A stretch of DNA of 52,943 nt from contig JAHILF010000118.1 in NCBI GenBank assembly GCA_018897105.1, forward strand, positions 1 through 52,943, written 5' to 3'. Below are positions 16,983-25,751 of the stretch, piece by piece; the stretch's first letter is position 1; each line of letters opens with the position of its first letter. Source of the DNA: Pseudomonadota bacterium (GTDB taxonomy: Bacteria > Desulfobacterota > Desulfobulbia > Desulfobulbales > SURF-16). A program made the translations under genes and the position numbers. The notes below the pieces were generated by a model that saw only the letters and a program-made list of their open reading frames with translations, was not told where the DNA came from and made no database searches.

Positions 16983-18203
16983 ATGTTTTTCAAGATCGCA
17001 GTCAGAAACATTTTCGCCTACAGTAAACGCAGCATCATCACGGTGCTTCTACTGTCCTGCACCACCGCCCTGCTGGTCTTTTCCACGGCCTACATGGACG
17101 GCTCCCATGGCCGCATGATCCAGAGCAGCGTGGAGATTTACCCCGGCTACGTGCAGATCACCCACAAGGGTTTCCGGGACAATCCAAGCCTGGAGAATCT
17201 TATCTTTGATGCCGGAAAGGTGAGGGCCAGCCTGAAAGACTTCCCCGGTATTGCGGTGCTCACCCCCCGTTTTGAATCCTTTGTGCTTTTTTCCTCGGAA
17301 GAGAAGGCGGTGGGCGGAATGTTCACCGGCATCGACCCGGAAAAGGAGATGCATGTATCCCGGCTGGCCGCCTCCCTCAAGCAGGGGAGCTACCTGACAT
17401 CAAACGATGATGCCCAGGTGTACATGGGCCGCGAACTGGCCAAACGTCTCAAGGTGGGGGTAGGGGACCAGGTGACCTTTGTCGGCACCGGCGCTGATTA
17501 TTCCTTTGCCGCGGATACCCTGACCGTAAAGGGCATCTTCCAGACCGGCCTCTTTGATTTTGATTCCCGGGCCTCCTTTGTGGCAAAACCCTATTTTGAC
17601 CGTATGATGGCCGCCAAAAATATCGCCACCCATTTCATTGTGCAGCCGGCCGATCCCTCCCAGGCTGAGGCCCTGGCCGCGGCCATCGGTCAGCGCCTCG
17701 GCCCTGAATACGAGTCGGCAAGCTGGCAGCAGACCATGGCCGGTCTGGTGCAGGCCATGCGGGTTGATTCCATCTTCGGCTACATCACCCTGGGCATCAT
17801 TTTTATCGTCATCTTTTTTGTGGTCATGATCTTCACCCTCCTGGTGGTCTATGCCCGGGTGCGTGAAATCGGCATCCTGCGGGCGGTGGGCACCGGACCG
17901 GGGCAGATTTTTTCCATGCTGCTGCTGGAAAGCGTGCTGCTGGGGCTGGTCAGCGTCGTCCTGGGAGGCCTGATCGGCGGGTCCTTTGCCTATTATTTTC
18001 ACATCAATCCCATTGTCTTTACGAGCTTTGAGGAGCAGTTCAAGCAGTATGGCCTGGCCATGACCGCCATGCCCACCGACTTTGCGCCGCTGATCATTTT
18101 ACGCGACATGGCCGTGATGTTCGTGTTGTCGGTTTCCGCCACTCTCTACCCCATCTTCAAGGTCAACGCTTTTAAGCCCATCGAGGCGATCCACCATGTT
18201 TAG
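16983..18203 (+). CDS. ABC transporter permease, FtsX/LolC family (first)
   Basis: This 406-residue inner-membrane permease has the MacB/FtsX/LolC topology: an N-terminal transmembrane helix (around residues 18-40), a large periplasmic domain of about 220 residues, and three C-terminal helices starting at YITLGIIFIVIFFVVMIFTL. The conserved VREIGILRAVG coupling motif contacts the ATPase. The start MFFKIAVRNIFAYSK is preferred to longer versions because the longer N terminus is encoded by simple repeats. It overlaps the next permease by eight bases. With the ATPase at 20010 it should form a LolCDE-like exporter. Confidence 0.88.
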   Translation: MFFKIAVRNIFAYSKRSIITVLLLSCTTALLVFSTAYMDGSHGRMIQSSVEIYPGYVQITHKGFRDNPSLENLIFDAGKVRASLKDFPGIAVLTPRFESFVLFSSEEKAVGGMFTGIDPEKEMHVSRLAASLKQGSYLTSNDDAQVYMGRELAKRLKVGVGDQVTFVGTGADYSFAADTLTVKGIFQTGLFDFDSRASFVAKPYFDRMMAAKNIATHFIVQPADPSQAEALAAAIGQRLGPEYESASWQQTMAGLVQAMRVDSIFGYITLGIIFIVIFFVVMIFTLLVVYARVREIGILRAVGTGPGQIFSMLLLESVLLGLVSVVLGGLIGGSFAYYFHINPIVFTSFEEQFKQYGLAMTAMPTDFAPLIILRDMAVMFVLSVSATLYPIFKVNAFKPIEAIHHV

Positions 18204-19419
18204 AACCATCTGCCGCATAGCCTGGGCGTCACTGGCCCGCCGCTTGTCTCGCTCCGTGCTGGTGGTGGTGATGATCAGTATGAGCCTGTGGGGCCTGCTG
18301 CTCATGGAGGGCATTTATGACGGCATGACCGAGCAGATGATCAGTAACGCCATCCGCAGCGATTCCGGTCAGCTGTCCCTTTTTGCCCCAGGCTTTCGGG
18401 AGGACCCGGGGCTGAATAGGCTGATCATGCAGGATGGAGAGATCACAGAGCTTCTTGCCGGTGATCCCCGGGTGAAGAGCTTTGTGCGCCGCCTGCGGCA
18501 GGACGGGCTGGCGGCCACGGCACATTATTCGCGGGGCGTCATGATTTACGGGGTGGATCTGGCCACGGAAAAGAGACAGGGCAGGCTTGACACCTATCTG
18601 ACCCAAGGGGAATATAGCTTTGGCGAGAAAAAACGGGGGGCGATCATTGGCGCCAGGCTTGCGGAAAAGCTCAAGGTAAAGATCGGCAGGAAACTCATCG
18701 TCTCGGCCCAGAACAGTGAACAAGAGGTTTCCGCCGTTGCCCTGACCATCAGCGGCATAGTGCGTACCAACAACATGGGGCTGGACGAATCAGCGGTTTT
18801 CATTGATATGGACAAGGCCCGGGAGCTGTTCATGACCCCGGCCGGCGTGAGCCAGATCATCGTCATTCTCCAGGCGGAGAAGGACATTCCTGCAGTGCAG
18901 AATACCCTGGGCCAGCATTTTCCCACCCTGCAGATACTGCGCTGGGATGAGCTCTATCCAGCCCTGATGCAGGGCCGAGTGATGATGAACGGTTTTAATA
19001 TGGTCATGAGTCTGCTGATCTTCGGGGTGGCCGGCCTGGGCATATTCGGAGTGATGCTGGTGTCGGTACTGGAGCGCCTGCGGGAATTCGGCATCATGCT
19101 GGCCATTGGCACCTCCTTTGCCCAAGTCCGCGGCATTATCTTCACCGAATCGTTCATCCTGGGCTTTAGCGGTTTTGTGGCCGGTTCGCTGCTGGGCGGG
19201 GCAACCCTGTTCTATTTTTACCGACACGGCCTTGACCTGACCATTTTCGGCGAAGGACTGGAGGAATTCGGCATGGACGTGATCACCTATGCGGTCATCC
19301 GCACAAGCTATTTTACCACCGCCTTTATAGCAGTCATGCTGGCCACCTTTGTCAGTGTGCTGTTTCCTCTGCGTCTGTTGAAAAAATCGAATCCTATTGA
19401 GGCGATCAATAAGGTGTAG
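18196..19419 (+). CDS. ABC transporter permease, FtsX/LolE family (second)
   Basis: This 407-residue permease has the same topology as its neighbour: a first helix near residues 16-38, a periplasmic domain, then GVAGLGIFGVMLVSVLERLREFGIMLAIG and two further helices. LREFGIMLAIG is the cytoplasmic coupling segment. It ends LLKKSNPIEAINKV, the usual FtsX-family tail. Start and stop overlap the first permease (ATG inside its last codons), so the two are a heterodimeric pair. Its ATPase gene lies about 590 bases downstream beyond an insertion of REP elements and a transposase remnant. Confidence 0.88.
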   Translation: MFRTICRIAWASLARRLSRSVLVVVMISMSLWGLLLMEGIYDGMTEQMISNAIRSDSGQLSLFAPGFREDPGLNRLIMQDGEITELLAGDPRVKSFVRRLRQDGLAATAHYSRGVMIYGVDLATEKRQGRLDTYLTQGEYSFGEKKRGAIIGARLAEKLKVKIGRKLIVSAQNSEQEVSAVALTISGIVRTNNMGLDESAVFIDMDKARELFMTPAGVSQIIVILQAEKDIPAVQNTLGQHFPTLQILRWDELYPALMQGRVMMNGFNMVMSLLIFGVAGLGIFGVMLVSVLERLREFGIMLAIGTSFAQVRGIIFTESFILGFSGFVAGSLLGGATLFYFYRHGLDLTIFGEGLEEFGMDVITYAVIRTSYFTTAFIAVMLATFVSVLFPLRLLKKSNPIEAINKV

Positions 19420-19477
19420 GGGGGCGATGTGTTGAGGGGATGGCCGGGGTGTGTGTATGATGATAGGGGTAAGGGAC

Positions 19478-19505
19478 GTAGGGGCGGTTAGCAAACCGCC
19501 CCTAC
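19478..19505. repeat. REP palindrome upstream of the transposase remnant
   Basis: Arms GTAGGGGCGGTT and AACCGCCCCTAC are separated by AGCA. It is a near copy of the palindrome at 13498-13525. It lies between the second permease and the REP-associated transposase remnant. Confidence 0.85.
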
Positions 19506-19592
19506 ACGAATTGCCCGGATGTCGATCACCAAACGGAAACCAGGGACGGTAAACCATGCGCTGTTATTATTTGCAACCATGAGGGTGACCCA

Positions 19593-19935
19593 ATGCCGTA
19601 CAACCCGGAAATCCATCACCGCCGTTCCATCCGGTTAAAAGGGTATGATTATTCGCAGGCGGGTTGGTATTTTATCACCATCTGCACCCGGAACTATCTA
19701 CAGCTGTTCGGTAAAATCGAGAATAGGGCGATGATTGCCAATGATGCCGGCAGAATGGTCGAACAACAATGGTTGGGATTGGTTGAACGTTTTGAAAACA
19801 TGCAAACTGCATGAATTTATCATCATGCCCAATCATTTTCATGGAATTGTTGAATTCGTAGGGGCACCCCTTGTGGGTGCCCACTTGCCCATCGGCAGCC
19901 AAAACAGGGCACCCACAAGGGGTGCCCCTACGGGA
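19593..19935 (+). pseudogene. REP-associated tyrosine transposase (RAYT), frameshifted and truncated
   Basis: The 5' part encodes the usual RAYT start (MPYNPEIHHRRSIRLKGYDY, then GWYFITICTRNYLQLFG). After RFENM the frame breaks; removing one A from the run at 19804-19806 restores NMQLHEFIIMPNHFHGIVEFVG, including the catalytic HUH-type HFH. The frame then enters GAPLVGAH and APTRGAPTG, encoded by the REP inverted repeats at 19858-19931, as happens in intact family members. The C-terminal half with the catalytic tyrosine is missing. RAYTs mobilise REP sequences, four more of which are nearby. The remnant splits the exporter operon. Confidence 0.85.
19858..19931. repeat. REP inverted pair inside the transposase remnant
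   Basis: Two perfectly complementary 25-base arms (19858-19882 and 19907-19931), each of the GTAGGGGCACCCCTTG type, enclose a 24-base spacer. They form a REPIN-like hairpin. In the coding frame they specify GAPLVGA and APTRGAPTG. Confidence 0.9.
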
Positions 19936-20009
19936 AATAACCTTTGGCGATTGATGGTGCTATGGCTACCCCACATCATTTCCATACAACCCCAGTTGGG
20001 AAATAACTC

Positions 20010-20705
20010 ATGAAGCAACCCTTCCTTGATGTAAAAAAAATCAGCAAGACATTTCATCCCGGCCGGGACGTACAGGTACAGGCCTTGGTGGATATCAGCC
20101 TTACCTTCAACCGGGGAGAGTTCGTGGTTATTTACGGGCCGTCCGGCAGCGGCAAGACCACCCTGCTCAACATCATGGGCGGCCTGGACAGTCCCACGGC
20201 GGGCGACGTGTTGCTTGACGGCGAACGGATCACCGGGGTGGAGGAGAAGCGGCTTTCCCGGCTGCGGCGCGACCACATCGGCTTTGTCTTTCAGGCCTAT
20301 AACCTCATCCCGGTGCTCACAGCCCGGGAAAATATCGAGTATGTCATGCAGCTGCAGGGCCGCAGCCGTAGCGAATGCGACCACCGCACCCGGGAGGTGG
20401 CGGAAAAACTGGCCATTGCCGAACTGCTGGACAAGCTGCCGGGTGAGATGAGCGGCGGGCAGCAGCAGCGGGTGGCCGTGGCCCGGGCCGTGGCCTCCCG
20501 TCCCAAGCTCATCCTGGCCGATGAGCCCACTGCCAATCTTGATTCAAAAAGCGCGGAAGGCCTCATGGACATGATGCAGGCCTTAAACGAGGACGAGGGG
20601 ATCACCATTATCTTCTCTTCCCATGATCCGCTGGTGATCGGCAAGGCGAAACATTCCATCCTGTTGAAAGACGGGCAAGTGGCTGCTGATGAGTTTCCTG
20701 GCTAG
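20010..20705 (+). CDS. ABC transporter ATPase, LolD/MacB family
   Basis: This 231-residue ATPase powers the adjacent FtsX/LolC-type permeases. Walker A GPSGSGKT is at residues 43-50, signature MSGGQQQRVAVARAVA, Walker B LILADEPTANLD, and the LolD-type Q-loop region HIGFVFQAYNLIPVLTA. The length is that of LolD. It starts just after the REP/RAYT insertion and its 3' end overlaps the start of the outer-membrane protein gene by 17 bases, linking ATPase and barrel translation. Confidence 0.92.
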   Translation: MKQPFLDVKKISKTFHPGRDVQVQALVDISLTFNRGEFVVIYGPSGSGKTTLLNIMGGLDSPTAGDVLLDGERITGVEEKRLSRLRRDHIGFVFQAYNLIPVLTARENIEYVMQLQGRSRSECDHRTREVAEKLAIAELLDKLPGEMSGGQQQRVAVARAVASRPKLILADEPTANLDSKSAEGLMDMMQALNEDEGITIIFSSHDPLVIGKAKHSILLKDGQVAADEFPG

Positions 20706-21651
20706 CATGGTTGCCGCCGCCGGGGTGCTGGCCCTGGTTCCGCAGTATTCCCTGGAAAACACCAATATCTTCGGTTTTGACGAGGATTCCCGCTTTGTCG
20801 ACTATAACCGGCTGCGGGCCGATATTTCGGTCAAGCATGAGAAGTATGAGGCCTTTGCCGCCAAACTTACCATTGACAATGAGGCGGCTTATATTGAGAG
20901 ACCATACAGCCTGACCAACGACACCTCTATCTATCGCGGCTACCTGGAATACCACGGCGAGACCCATTTCTGGGTCATCGGCCGCCAGCGCATCCCACTG
21001 GGCGTGGGCCGGGTCTGGAACCCCATCGACATCTTCAACCCCATTGATTCCCAGTCCGTTGAACCCCAGGAACGGCCGGGCACTGAGGCGCTGCGCTATG
21101 AGTATGCCGTGAGCCAACTGGCCAACTTTGATTGCACCCTGTCCCGGGACAAGGGGGAGGCCCGACTCAAGGGCTATCTGGATTATGCCGATGTGGCCCT
21201 GGTCGGCCTCTATGACAATGATGCGGATCTGGACATCATCGGCTGGGAGCTGGAAGGGGAGCTTTTTGCTTCGGGTATCGAGCTGCGCAGCGAAGGGGGG
21301 AGTTTCCATGATGACGCCACCGGCAGCCGCCACACCGAGTTCATTGCCGGGGCGGAATACGGATTTGTCAATTCACTCACCGTTTTAGGTGAATATCGCT
21401 ATTCGGATGAGACGAAAAGCGATGATATGGCCATAAGCCTCAGTTTCCAGCCGGAGATCCTGTGGACCGTGACCTGTCTTGGGGTGGAAAATCTTAATGA
21501 TCATTCCTTTTTTATTGCCCCGTCAGTGGAATACAGCACCGGCAACGAATCGACGCTGAGTGCCGGGGCCTTTCTCTATCACGGCAGCGATCGAGATGTC
21601 TATGGCGGCTATGCTGACCGCATCTATGTTCGCTGGTTTGTCCATTTTTAA
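20689..21651 (+). CDS. Predicted outer-membrane beta-barrel protein of the exporter cluster
   Basis: This 320-residue protein shows alternating hydrophobic/aromatic strands and ends in Phe (RIYVRWFVHF), the classical outer-membrane insertion signal. The N terminus (MSFLASMVAAAGVLALVPQ) resembles a weak signal peptide without basic residues. Segments such as WVIGRQRIPLGVGRVWNPIDIFNP resemble porin-like proteins found beside LolA-like proteins and RND or ABC lipid exporters. Its start overlaps the ATPase gene, so it is likely a functional partner: the outer-membrane exit or acceptor for cargo. I do not recognise a characterised relative. Confidence 0.7.
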   Translation: MSFLASMVAAAGVLALVPQYSLENTNIFGFDEDSRFVDYNRLRADISVKHEKYEAFAAKLTIDNEAAYIERPYSLTNDTSIYRGYLEYHGETHFWVIGRQRIPLGVGRVWNPIDIFNPIDSQSVEPQERPGTEALRYEYAVSQLANFDCTLSRDKGEARLKGYLDYADVALVGLYDNDADLDIIGWELEGELFASGIELRSEGGSFHDDATGSRHTEFIAGAEYGFVNSLTVLGEYRYSDETKSDDMAISLSFQPEILWTVTCLGVENLNDHSFFIAPSVEYSTGNESTLSAGAFLYHGSDRDVYGGYADRIYVRWFVHF

Positions 21652-21653
21652 AT

Positions 21654-21803
21654 GGGCACCCACAAGGGATGCCCCTACAGTTAAAACCATTGCCGATGGA
21701 TGCTCACATTGAAAATATTGAGAAATAATTGCTACCGTACATGGCTACCCCGCACCATTCCCAGATGACCGCCCCTCTGTAGGGGCGCCCCTTGTGGGTG
21801 CCC
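21654..21803. repeat. REP inverted pair between the barrel gene and the response regulator
   Basis: GGGCACCCACAAGGGATGCC-CCTAC (21654-21678) and its inverted partner GTAGGGGCGCCCCTTGTGGG (21779 onward to 21803) enclose about 100 bases. The spacer contains ATGGCTACCCCGCACCATT, also seen in altered form at 19970-19985, so spacer and palindromes spread together. Confidence 0.8.
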
Positions 21804-21845
21804 TTGTGCCCTGGCCTCCCAAGGTGGCCAGAGACATGTCAATCA

Positions 21846-21875
21846 TTAGCGCCAATAGCTCTCTAATGATCAAAG
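21846..21875 (-). other. Hairpin at the end of the response regulator gene
   Basis: GATCATTAG, which contains the stop codon of the regulator gene, pairs with CTAATGATT across a 12-base loop. There is no T-run, so it may stabilise the message or be a weak terminator. Confidence 0.4.
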
Positions 21876-22573
21876 ACATATCCCACCGAACGGCGGGTCT
21901 TGAAAAAAACGGGTTTTTTGGGATCCTCTTCAAAATATTTCCTGAAGCGGACAATGAAATTATCCACGGTCCTGGTCTGGATATCGCCTTCATAGCCCCA
22001 AACCATTTCGATCAGCTGCCGGCGGGACAGCGGTTTGCCGCGATTTACGATGAAGAGCTTTAATAGTTTCACCTCAATATCGGTCAGGGTGATGGTGCCG
22101 CTGGCGCATTGGGCCGTGTGGGTGGTGAAGTTAATGCTGTTGTTGCCAAAGATGTAAGTTGGCCCGATTGCAGCCAGATCCCTTTCCTTGTCATCATTAT
22201 TTTCCCAGGCATAACGGGTGAGCAGCCGTTTGACCCGCAGCAGAAACTCCTCCAGATGAAAGGGCTTGGTCAGGTAGTCGTCCACCCCCAGGGCCAGCCC
22301 CTTGATCTTGTCTTCGGCCATGGCCTTGGCTGACAGGATCAGCACCGGCAGCCGCTCATCCTCCAGCCGAATATTCTGCAACACATCCAGGCCGTCAATG
22401 CCGGGCAGCATGATATCGAGCACGATCAGGTGCGGTCGCCACTCTTGCCATTGCTGCAGCCCGCTTGGGCCATCCGCCGCAACTTCCACCTCATACCCCT
22501 GCATCACTAGATTGAGCTGCAGGCCCTCGGCAATATGACGGTCGTCTTCGATGATCAGGATGCGCTTTTTCAT
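21863..22573 (-). CDS. OmpR-family response regulator
   Basis: This 236-residue regulator has a receiver domain with the acidic pair ED-D at 9-11, phosphoacceptor Asp 53 (VLDIMLPG) and Lys in YLTKPFH, followed by a C-terminal winged helix (RQLIEMVWGYEGDIQTRTVDNFIVRFRKYFE). It binds DNA when phosphorylated. Its start overlaps the kinase gene by four bases. It is convergent with the exporter cluster; whether it regulates that cluster is not shown. Confidence 0.93.
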   Translation of the reverse strand: MKKRILIIEDDRHIAEGLQLNLVMQGYEVEVAADGPSGLQQWQEWRPHLIVLDIMLPGIDGLDVLQNIRLEDERLPVLILSAKAMAEDKIKGLALGVDDYLTKPFHLEEFLLRVKRLLTRYAWENNDDKERDLAAIGPTYIFGNNSINFTTHTAQCASGTITLTDIEVKLLKLFIVNRGKPLSRRQLIEMVWGYEGDIQTRTVDNFIVRFRKYFEEDPKKPVFFKTRRSVGYVFDH

Positions 22574-23574
22574 GGCGAGTCCCCTGGTTCCGGCCGGGGC
22601 GGGCCGGGGGAAGCATCAGCCTCCTCGTTAAGCTCAAAGGTGATGATCATGGTGGTGCCCTGGCCAGGACCCTCGCTTTCCGCCTTGATGCGGCCATGAT
22701 GGATCCTGACGATGTTGTCAGCAAAGTAGAGGCCCAGGCCGCAGCCCTCGCCCTGATTCCTGTCTGTTTTCTCCCCCTGGTAGAATTTTTTAAAGATTTT
22801 TTTTTTCTCCCGCCTCTTCAGGCCAATGCCGTTGTCCCTGATGTTGATGTTGAGCTGCCCGTCCTGGTGGATGAAGGTGATGGCAACGGTTGGCTCTTTG
22901 GCCTCGTTATATTTGCAGGCATTGGTCAGCAGATTCATCAGGAGCATCTCAAAAAGCGGCAGGTCCACCAAATAGGGGCAGGTCCGGCCGCTGGGGTTAT
23001 GAATGGTTATGGCGCACCCTTGAAAAAGATGGCTGTTTTGCCGGCAAAATTGCTCAACCGTCTCCACCAGGTCGACCCGCACCGGATGCATTTCGTAGAG
23101 CTTGCTCTCCAGCTTGGCCAGACTGAGGATACTGTTAATGTTGTCTGTCAGGCGGGAGACATTGATCAGCATGTAATCGATGTATTTCAGCTGCATCTGG
23201 CGCGGCAGTTCATGCTTCTGGAAGGTTTCCAGATACAGCCTGATCGATGTGACCGGCGTTTTCAGCTCATGGGTGAAATTGTTGATGAAATTGTGCTGCA
23301 GTTGGTAGAGGCGCAGCAGCTTAACATTAAAGGCAAAGATAATGAAAATGCCGACCATGATGATCGCCACCAGAATGGAAAGAACAAGGATCACCACCCA
23401 GGTTTTCAGCTCCAGGAACTGCCCCGGGTCAAGATTGTAACGCTTAACTACCCCCTGCAGCCTGGCACTGACCGCTACGTACCAGTAGATGTAGAGAAAG
23501 AGTGACAATCCCAGGGCCACAACGGAAAAGATAAAGATGAGGATAGGGTGCAGATACCACCTGATCTGTCGCAT
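22570..23574 (-). CDS. Membrane sensor histidine kinase
   Basis: This 334-residue kinase has two transmembrane helices (about residues 9-35 and 58-82) enclosing a periplasmic loop of only some 20 residues, then a HisKA domain with His 102 in FTHELKTPVTS and an ATPase domain with N box NLLTNACKYNE, DNGIGL and GEGCGLGLYFADNIV. The tiny external loop suggests sensing in or near the membrane, or through another protein, rather than by a large periplasmic sensor. There is no HAMP domain. It is cotranscribed with the response regulator. Confidence 0.92.
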   Translation of the reverse strand: MRQIRWYLHPILIFIFSVVALGLSLFLYIYWYVAVSARLQGVVKRYNLDPGQFLELKTWVVILVLSILVAIIMVGIFIIFAFNVKLLRLYQLQHNFINNFTHELKTPVTSIRLYLETFQKHELPRQMQLKYIDYMLINVSRLTDNINSILSLAKLESKLYEMHPVRVDLVETVEQFCRQNSHLFQGCAITIHNPSGRTCPYLVDLPLFEMLLMNLLTNACKYNEAKEPTVAITFIHQDGQLNINIRDNGIGLKRREKKKIFKKFYQGEKTDRNQGEGCGLGLYFADNIVRIHHGRIKAESEGPGQGTTMIITFELNEEADASPGPPRPEPGDSP

Positions 23575-23724
23575 AGAGCATCACCAAGAAAAATGGATGG
23601 TCGGCCTGTGTTCATCATAGCATAACCGAGCAAAAATGGTGACTCGGATGATTAGGAAAATATTACTATCCACCTAACCGATGGATTGTAAAACTTTTGT
23701 AAAACAAGCCGCGCCCTGTATCGG

Positions 23725-23761
23725 CTGACGTCAGTATGCAGTATCTTATCTTTAAGATAAG
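23725..23761. promoter_or_regulatory. Two palindromes in the divergent kinase/radical SAM promoter region
   Basis: A 10-base palindrome CTGACGTCAG (23725-23734) and a 17-base one CTTATCTT-T-AAGATAAG (23745-23761) lie close together in the gene-free stretch 23575-23865. Both are possible operators for divergent transcription. No factor can be assigned. Confidence 0.5.
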
Positions 23762-23865
23762 TTAATCATCCTGCGACTGACGGATCATCCCTTCTTCCCC
23801 TTTCGTCTCGATGCGTTTCTCTCCACTTTCATGTCCCATTGATTTTTCAGTAAGGAGTACACCAC

Positions 23866-25620
23866 ATGCACGACAACCACCCCCAGCACCCCCTTAAAAC
23901 AAAAGCAAAGGTGCTGTTATCCAGCGTCTTCGGTCCCTATGCCCAGGACGATCAATACGGCAGCAGGCAGATCAACCCCATGGAACTCTATCATAACCAG
24001 GTGACCCGGGCCCAGGGCGTCTTCTCCCTGCGCATGTTCCACCGCTCCTTTGGCCTGCTGATGATCCAGGCCAATATCGAGGCGCCGTCGACCTTGCTGG
24101 ATTTCCCGGACCTGGACCGCTTTGAGAGCGAGATCCGGGACAATGACTTCGATATCGTCGGTATCAGCTCGATTATTCCTAATGTGGGCAAGGTCAAGAA
24201 GATGTGCGAACTGGTGCGCACCCATCTGCCGCGCGCCACCATTGTCATTGGCGGCCATGTTGCCAACCTGCCGGATCTGGCTGAACGGATATCCGCCGAT
24301 CACATTGTCAGGGGTGACGGCATCGGCTGGTTCCGCCGCTATCTAGGCCAGGATGAGACCAAGCCCATTCGCCATCCCCAGGTTCTTTCAGCCCACGGCA
24401 CCAGAATCCTGGGGCATAACCTGGCCGGGAAACCGGGTGATACCGCGGCCATTGTCGTGCCCTCGGTGGGCTGTCCCATGGGCTGTAATTTCTGCTCAAC
24501 CTCCCATCTTTTTGGCGGTAAGGGTCATTTCATTAACTTTTATGAGACCGGCGACGAACTCTTTGCCATCATGTGCGAGCTGGAGGAAAAACTGAAGGTC
24601 AGTTCCTTTTTCATGATGGACGAGAATTTTCTCCTGCACCGGAAAAGGGCGCTCAGGCTGCTTGAGCTGGTAGAGCAGCACAACAAGAGTTGGTCGATGT
24701 ATCTTTTCAGTTCCGCCCGGGTGCTGCGATCATACACCATGGAGCAGCTTGTCAGCCTCGGCGTCTCCTGGGTGTGGATGGGCCTGGAAGGTCAGAAAAG
24801 CAGATACCGCAAACTCAACGGCATAGATACCCTGGCCCTGGTCAAAGAACTGCAGTCCCATGGCATCCGGGTACTCGGTTCCTCCATCATCGGTCTGGAA
24901 AATCACACGATGGATAATATTGACCAGGTCATTGATTATGCGGTCAGCCATAACACGGATTTCCACCAGTTCATGCTCTATACCGCTCTGCCCGGCACGC
25001 CGCTGCACCGGGAGCTGCAGGAGAAGGATCTGCTGCTGCCGGAAGCGGAAATGCCCCATGCCGACAGCCACGGCCAGTTCCGGTTTAATCATCGCCACCT
25101 GCACATCCATGGTCACCAGGAGGAAGAACTTATCCAGGAGGCTTTTCGGCGTGATTTCGACAAGAACGGCCCCAGCCTCTATCGCCTGATCAGGACCATG
25201 CTGCAGGGCTGGCTGCGTTACAGAGACCATCAGGACGCGCGCATTATGAAGCGCTATGCCGAAGAAATGAAGCCGCTGCGCACCACCTATGCCGCTGCGG
25301 TCTGGGCCATGGGGAAATGGTACAGCAACAGCAACCCGGCACTCGCGGCCAAACTGCGCTTGCTGCTGCAACAGCTCTACCAGACCTTTGGCTGGCAGAC
25401 CAGGCTCTATGCCCCCACCGTCGGCCGCTATATCCATTTTGCCATGCACCGGGAAGAAAAACAGCTAGCCCAGGGCTGGAGCCCGGAACCCGCCACCTTC
25501 TGCGAGAAAAAAACGGCCAGTGTGATCGCGGCCACGGCCCAGCCGGCGGTGGTGCGGGAACAGGGGTTGCCGCAGATGGCTGAGCCGCACATGATTTTTT
25601 CAAAAAGCAATATTAGTTAG
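23866..25620 (+). CDS. B12-binding radical SAM protein of unknown substrate
   Basis: This 584-residue protein has an N-terminal cobalamin-binding-like Rossmann domain (about residues 60-160; DFDIVGISSIIPNVGKVKKM and ATIVIGGHVANL) lacking the DxHxxG motif, followed by a radical SAM domain with the cluster motif C203-PMG-C207-NF-C210 and downstream SMYLFSSARVLRSYTMEQL and ALPGTPLHREL. The last 150 residues are helical and unassigned. Members of this class carry out methylations and other difficult C-C or C-S bond chemistry, often on lipids, but the substrate here is not recognisable. The gene is monocistronic. A usual ribosome site (TAAGGAG) precedes the ATG. Confidence 0.85.
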   Translation: MHDNHPQHPLKTKAKVLLSSVFGPYAQDDQYGSRQINPMELYHNQVTRAQGVFSLRMFHRSFGLLMIQANIEAPSTLLDFPDLDRFESEIRDNDFDIVGISSIIPNVGKVKKMCELVRTHLPRATIVIGGHVANLPDLAERISADHIVRGDGIGWFRRYLGQDETKPIRHPQVLSAHGTRILGHNLAGKPGDTAAIVVPSVGCPMGCNFCSTSHLFGGKGHFINFYETGDELFAIMCELEEKLKVSSFFMMDENFLLHRKRALRLLELVEQHNKSWSMYLFSSARVLRSYTMEQLVSLGVSWVWMGLEGQKSRYRKLNGIDTLALVKELQSHGIRVLGSSIIGLENHTMDNIDQVIDYAVSHNTDFHQFMLYTALPGTPLHRELQEKDLLLPEAEMPHADSHGQFRFNHRHLHIHGHQEEELIQEAFRRDFDKNGPSLYRLIRTMLQGWLRYRDHQDARIMKRYAEEMKPLRTTYAAAVWAMGKWYSNSNPALAAKLRLLLQQLYQTFGWQTRLYAPTVGRYIHFAMHREEKQLAQGWSPEPATFCEKKTASVIAATAQPAVVREQGLPQMAEPHMIFSKSNIS

Positions 25621-25678
25621 AGGGTCAAGCTGAGGGCAGTTTGATTAAATGAGGTATTTGATGAGGGAGTCTCAAGGG

Positions 25679-25751
25679 GGGGAACGCCGCGGTTCAGCGT
25701 GTATTTGACACGCGCAACGTGTTGAAAATCCGCTGGAGTCGATTGTTAACC
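25679..25751 (-). other. Integron attC-like recombination site (end of first cassette)
   Basis: On the minus strand the site runs from the R'' box GGTTAAC (25751-25745), through AATCGACTCCAGCGG and inner hairpins, to the R' box GTTCCCC (25685-25679). The stop codon of the 380-residue gene lies within R''. The R'' box is exactly complementary to the R' box GTTAACC of the attC-like site at 26904-26984, as expected for one cassette. Confidence 0.7.

Noticed and set aside
19735-20013. Separate 92-residue gene downstream of the RAYT start
   Set aside because: Its N-terminal part is out of frame; from HEFIIMPNHFHG on it is the continuation of the RAYT after a one-base frameshift.
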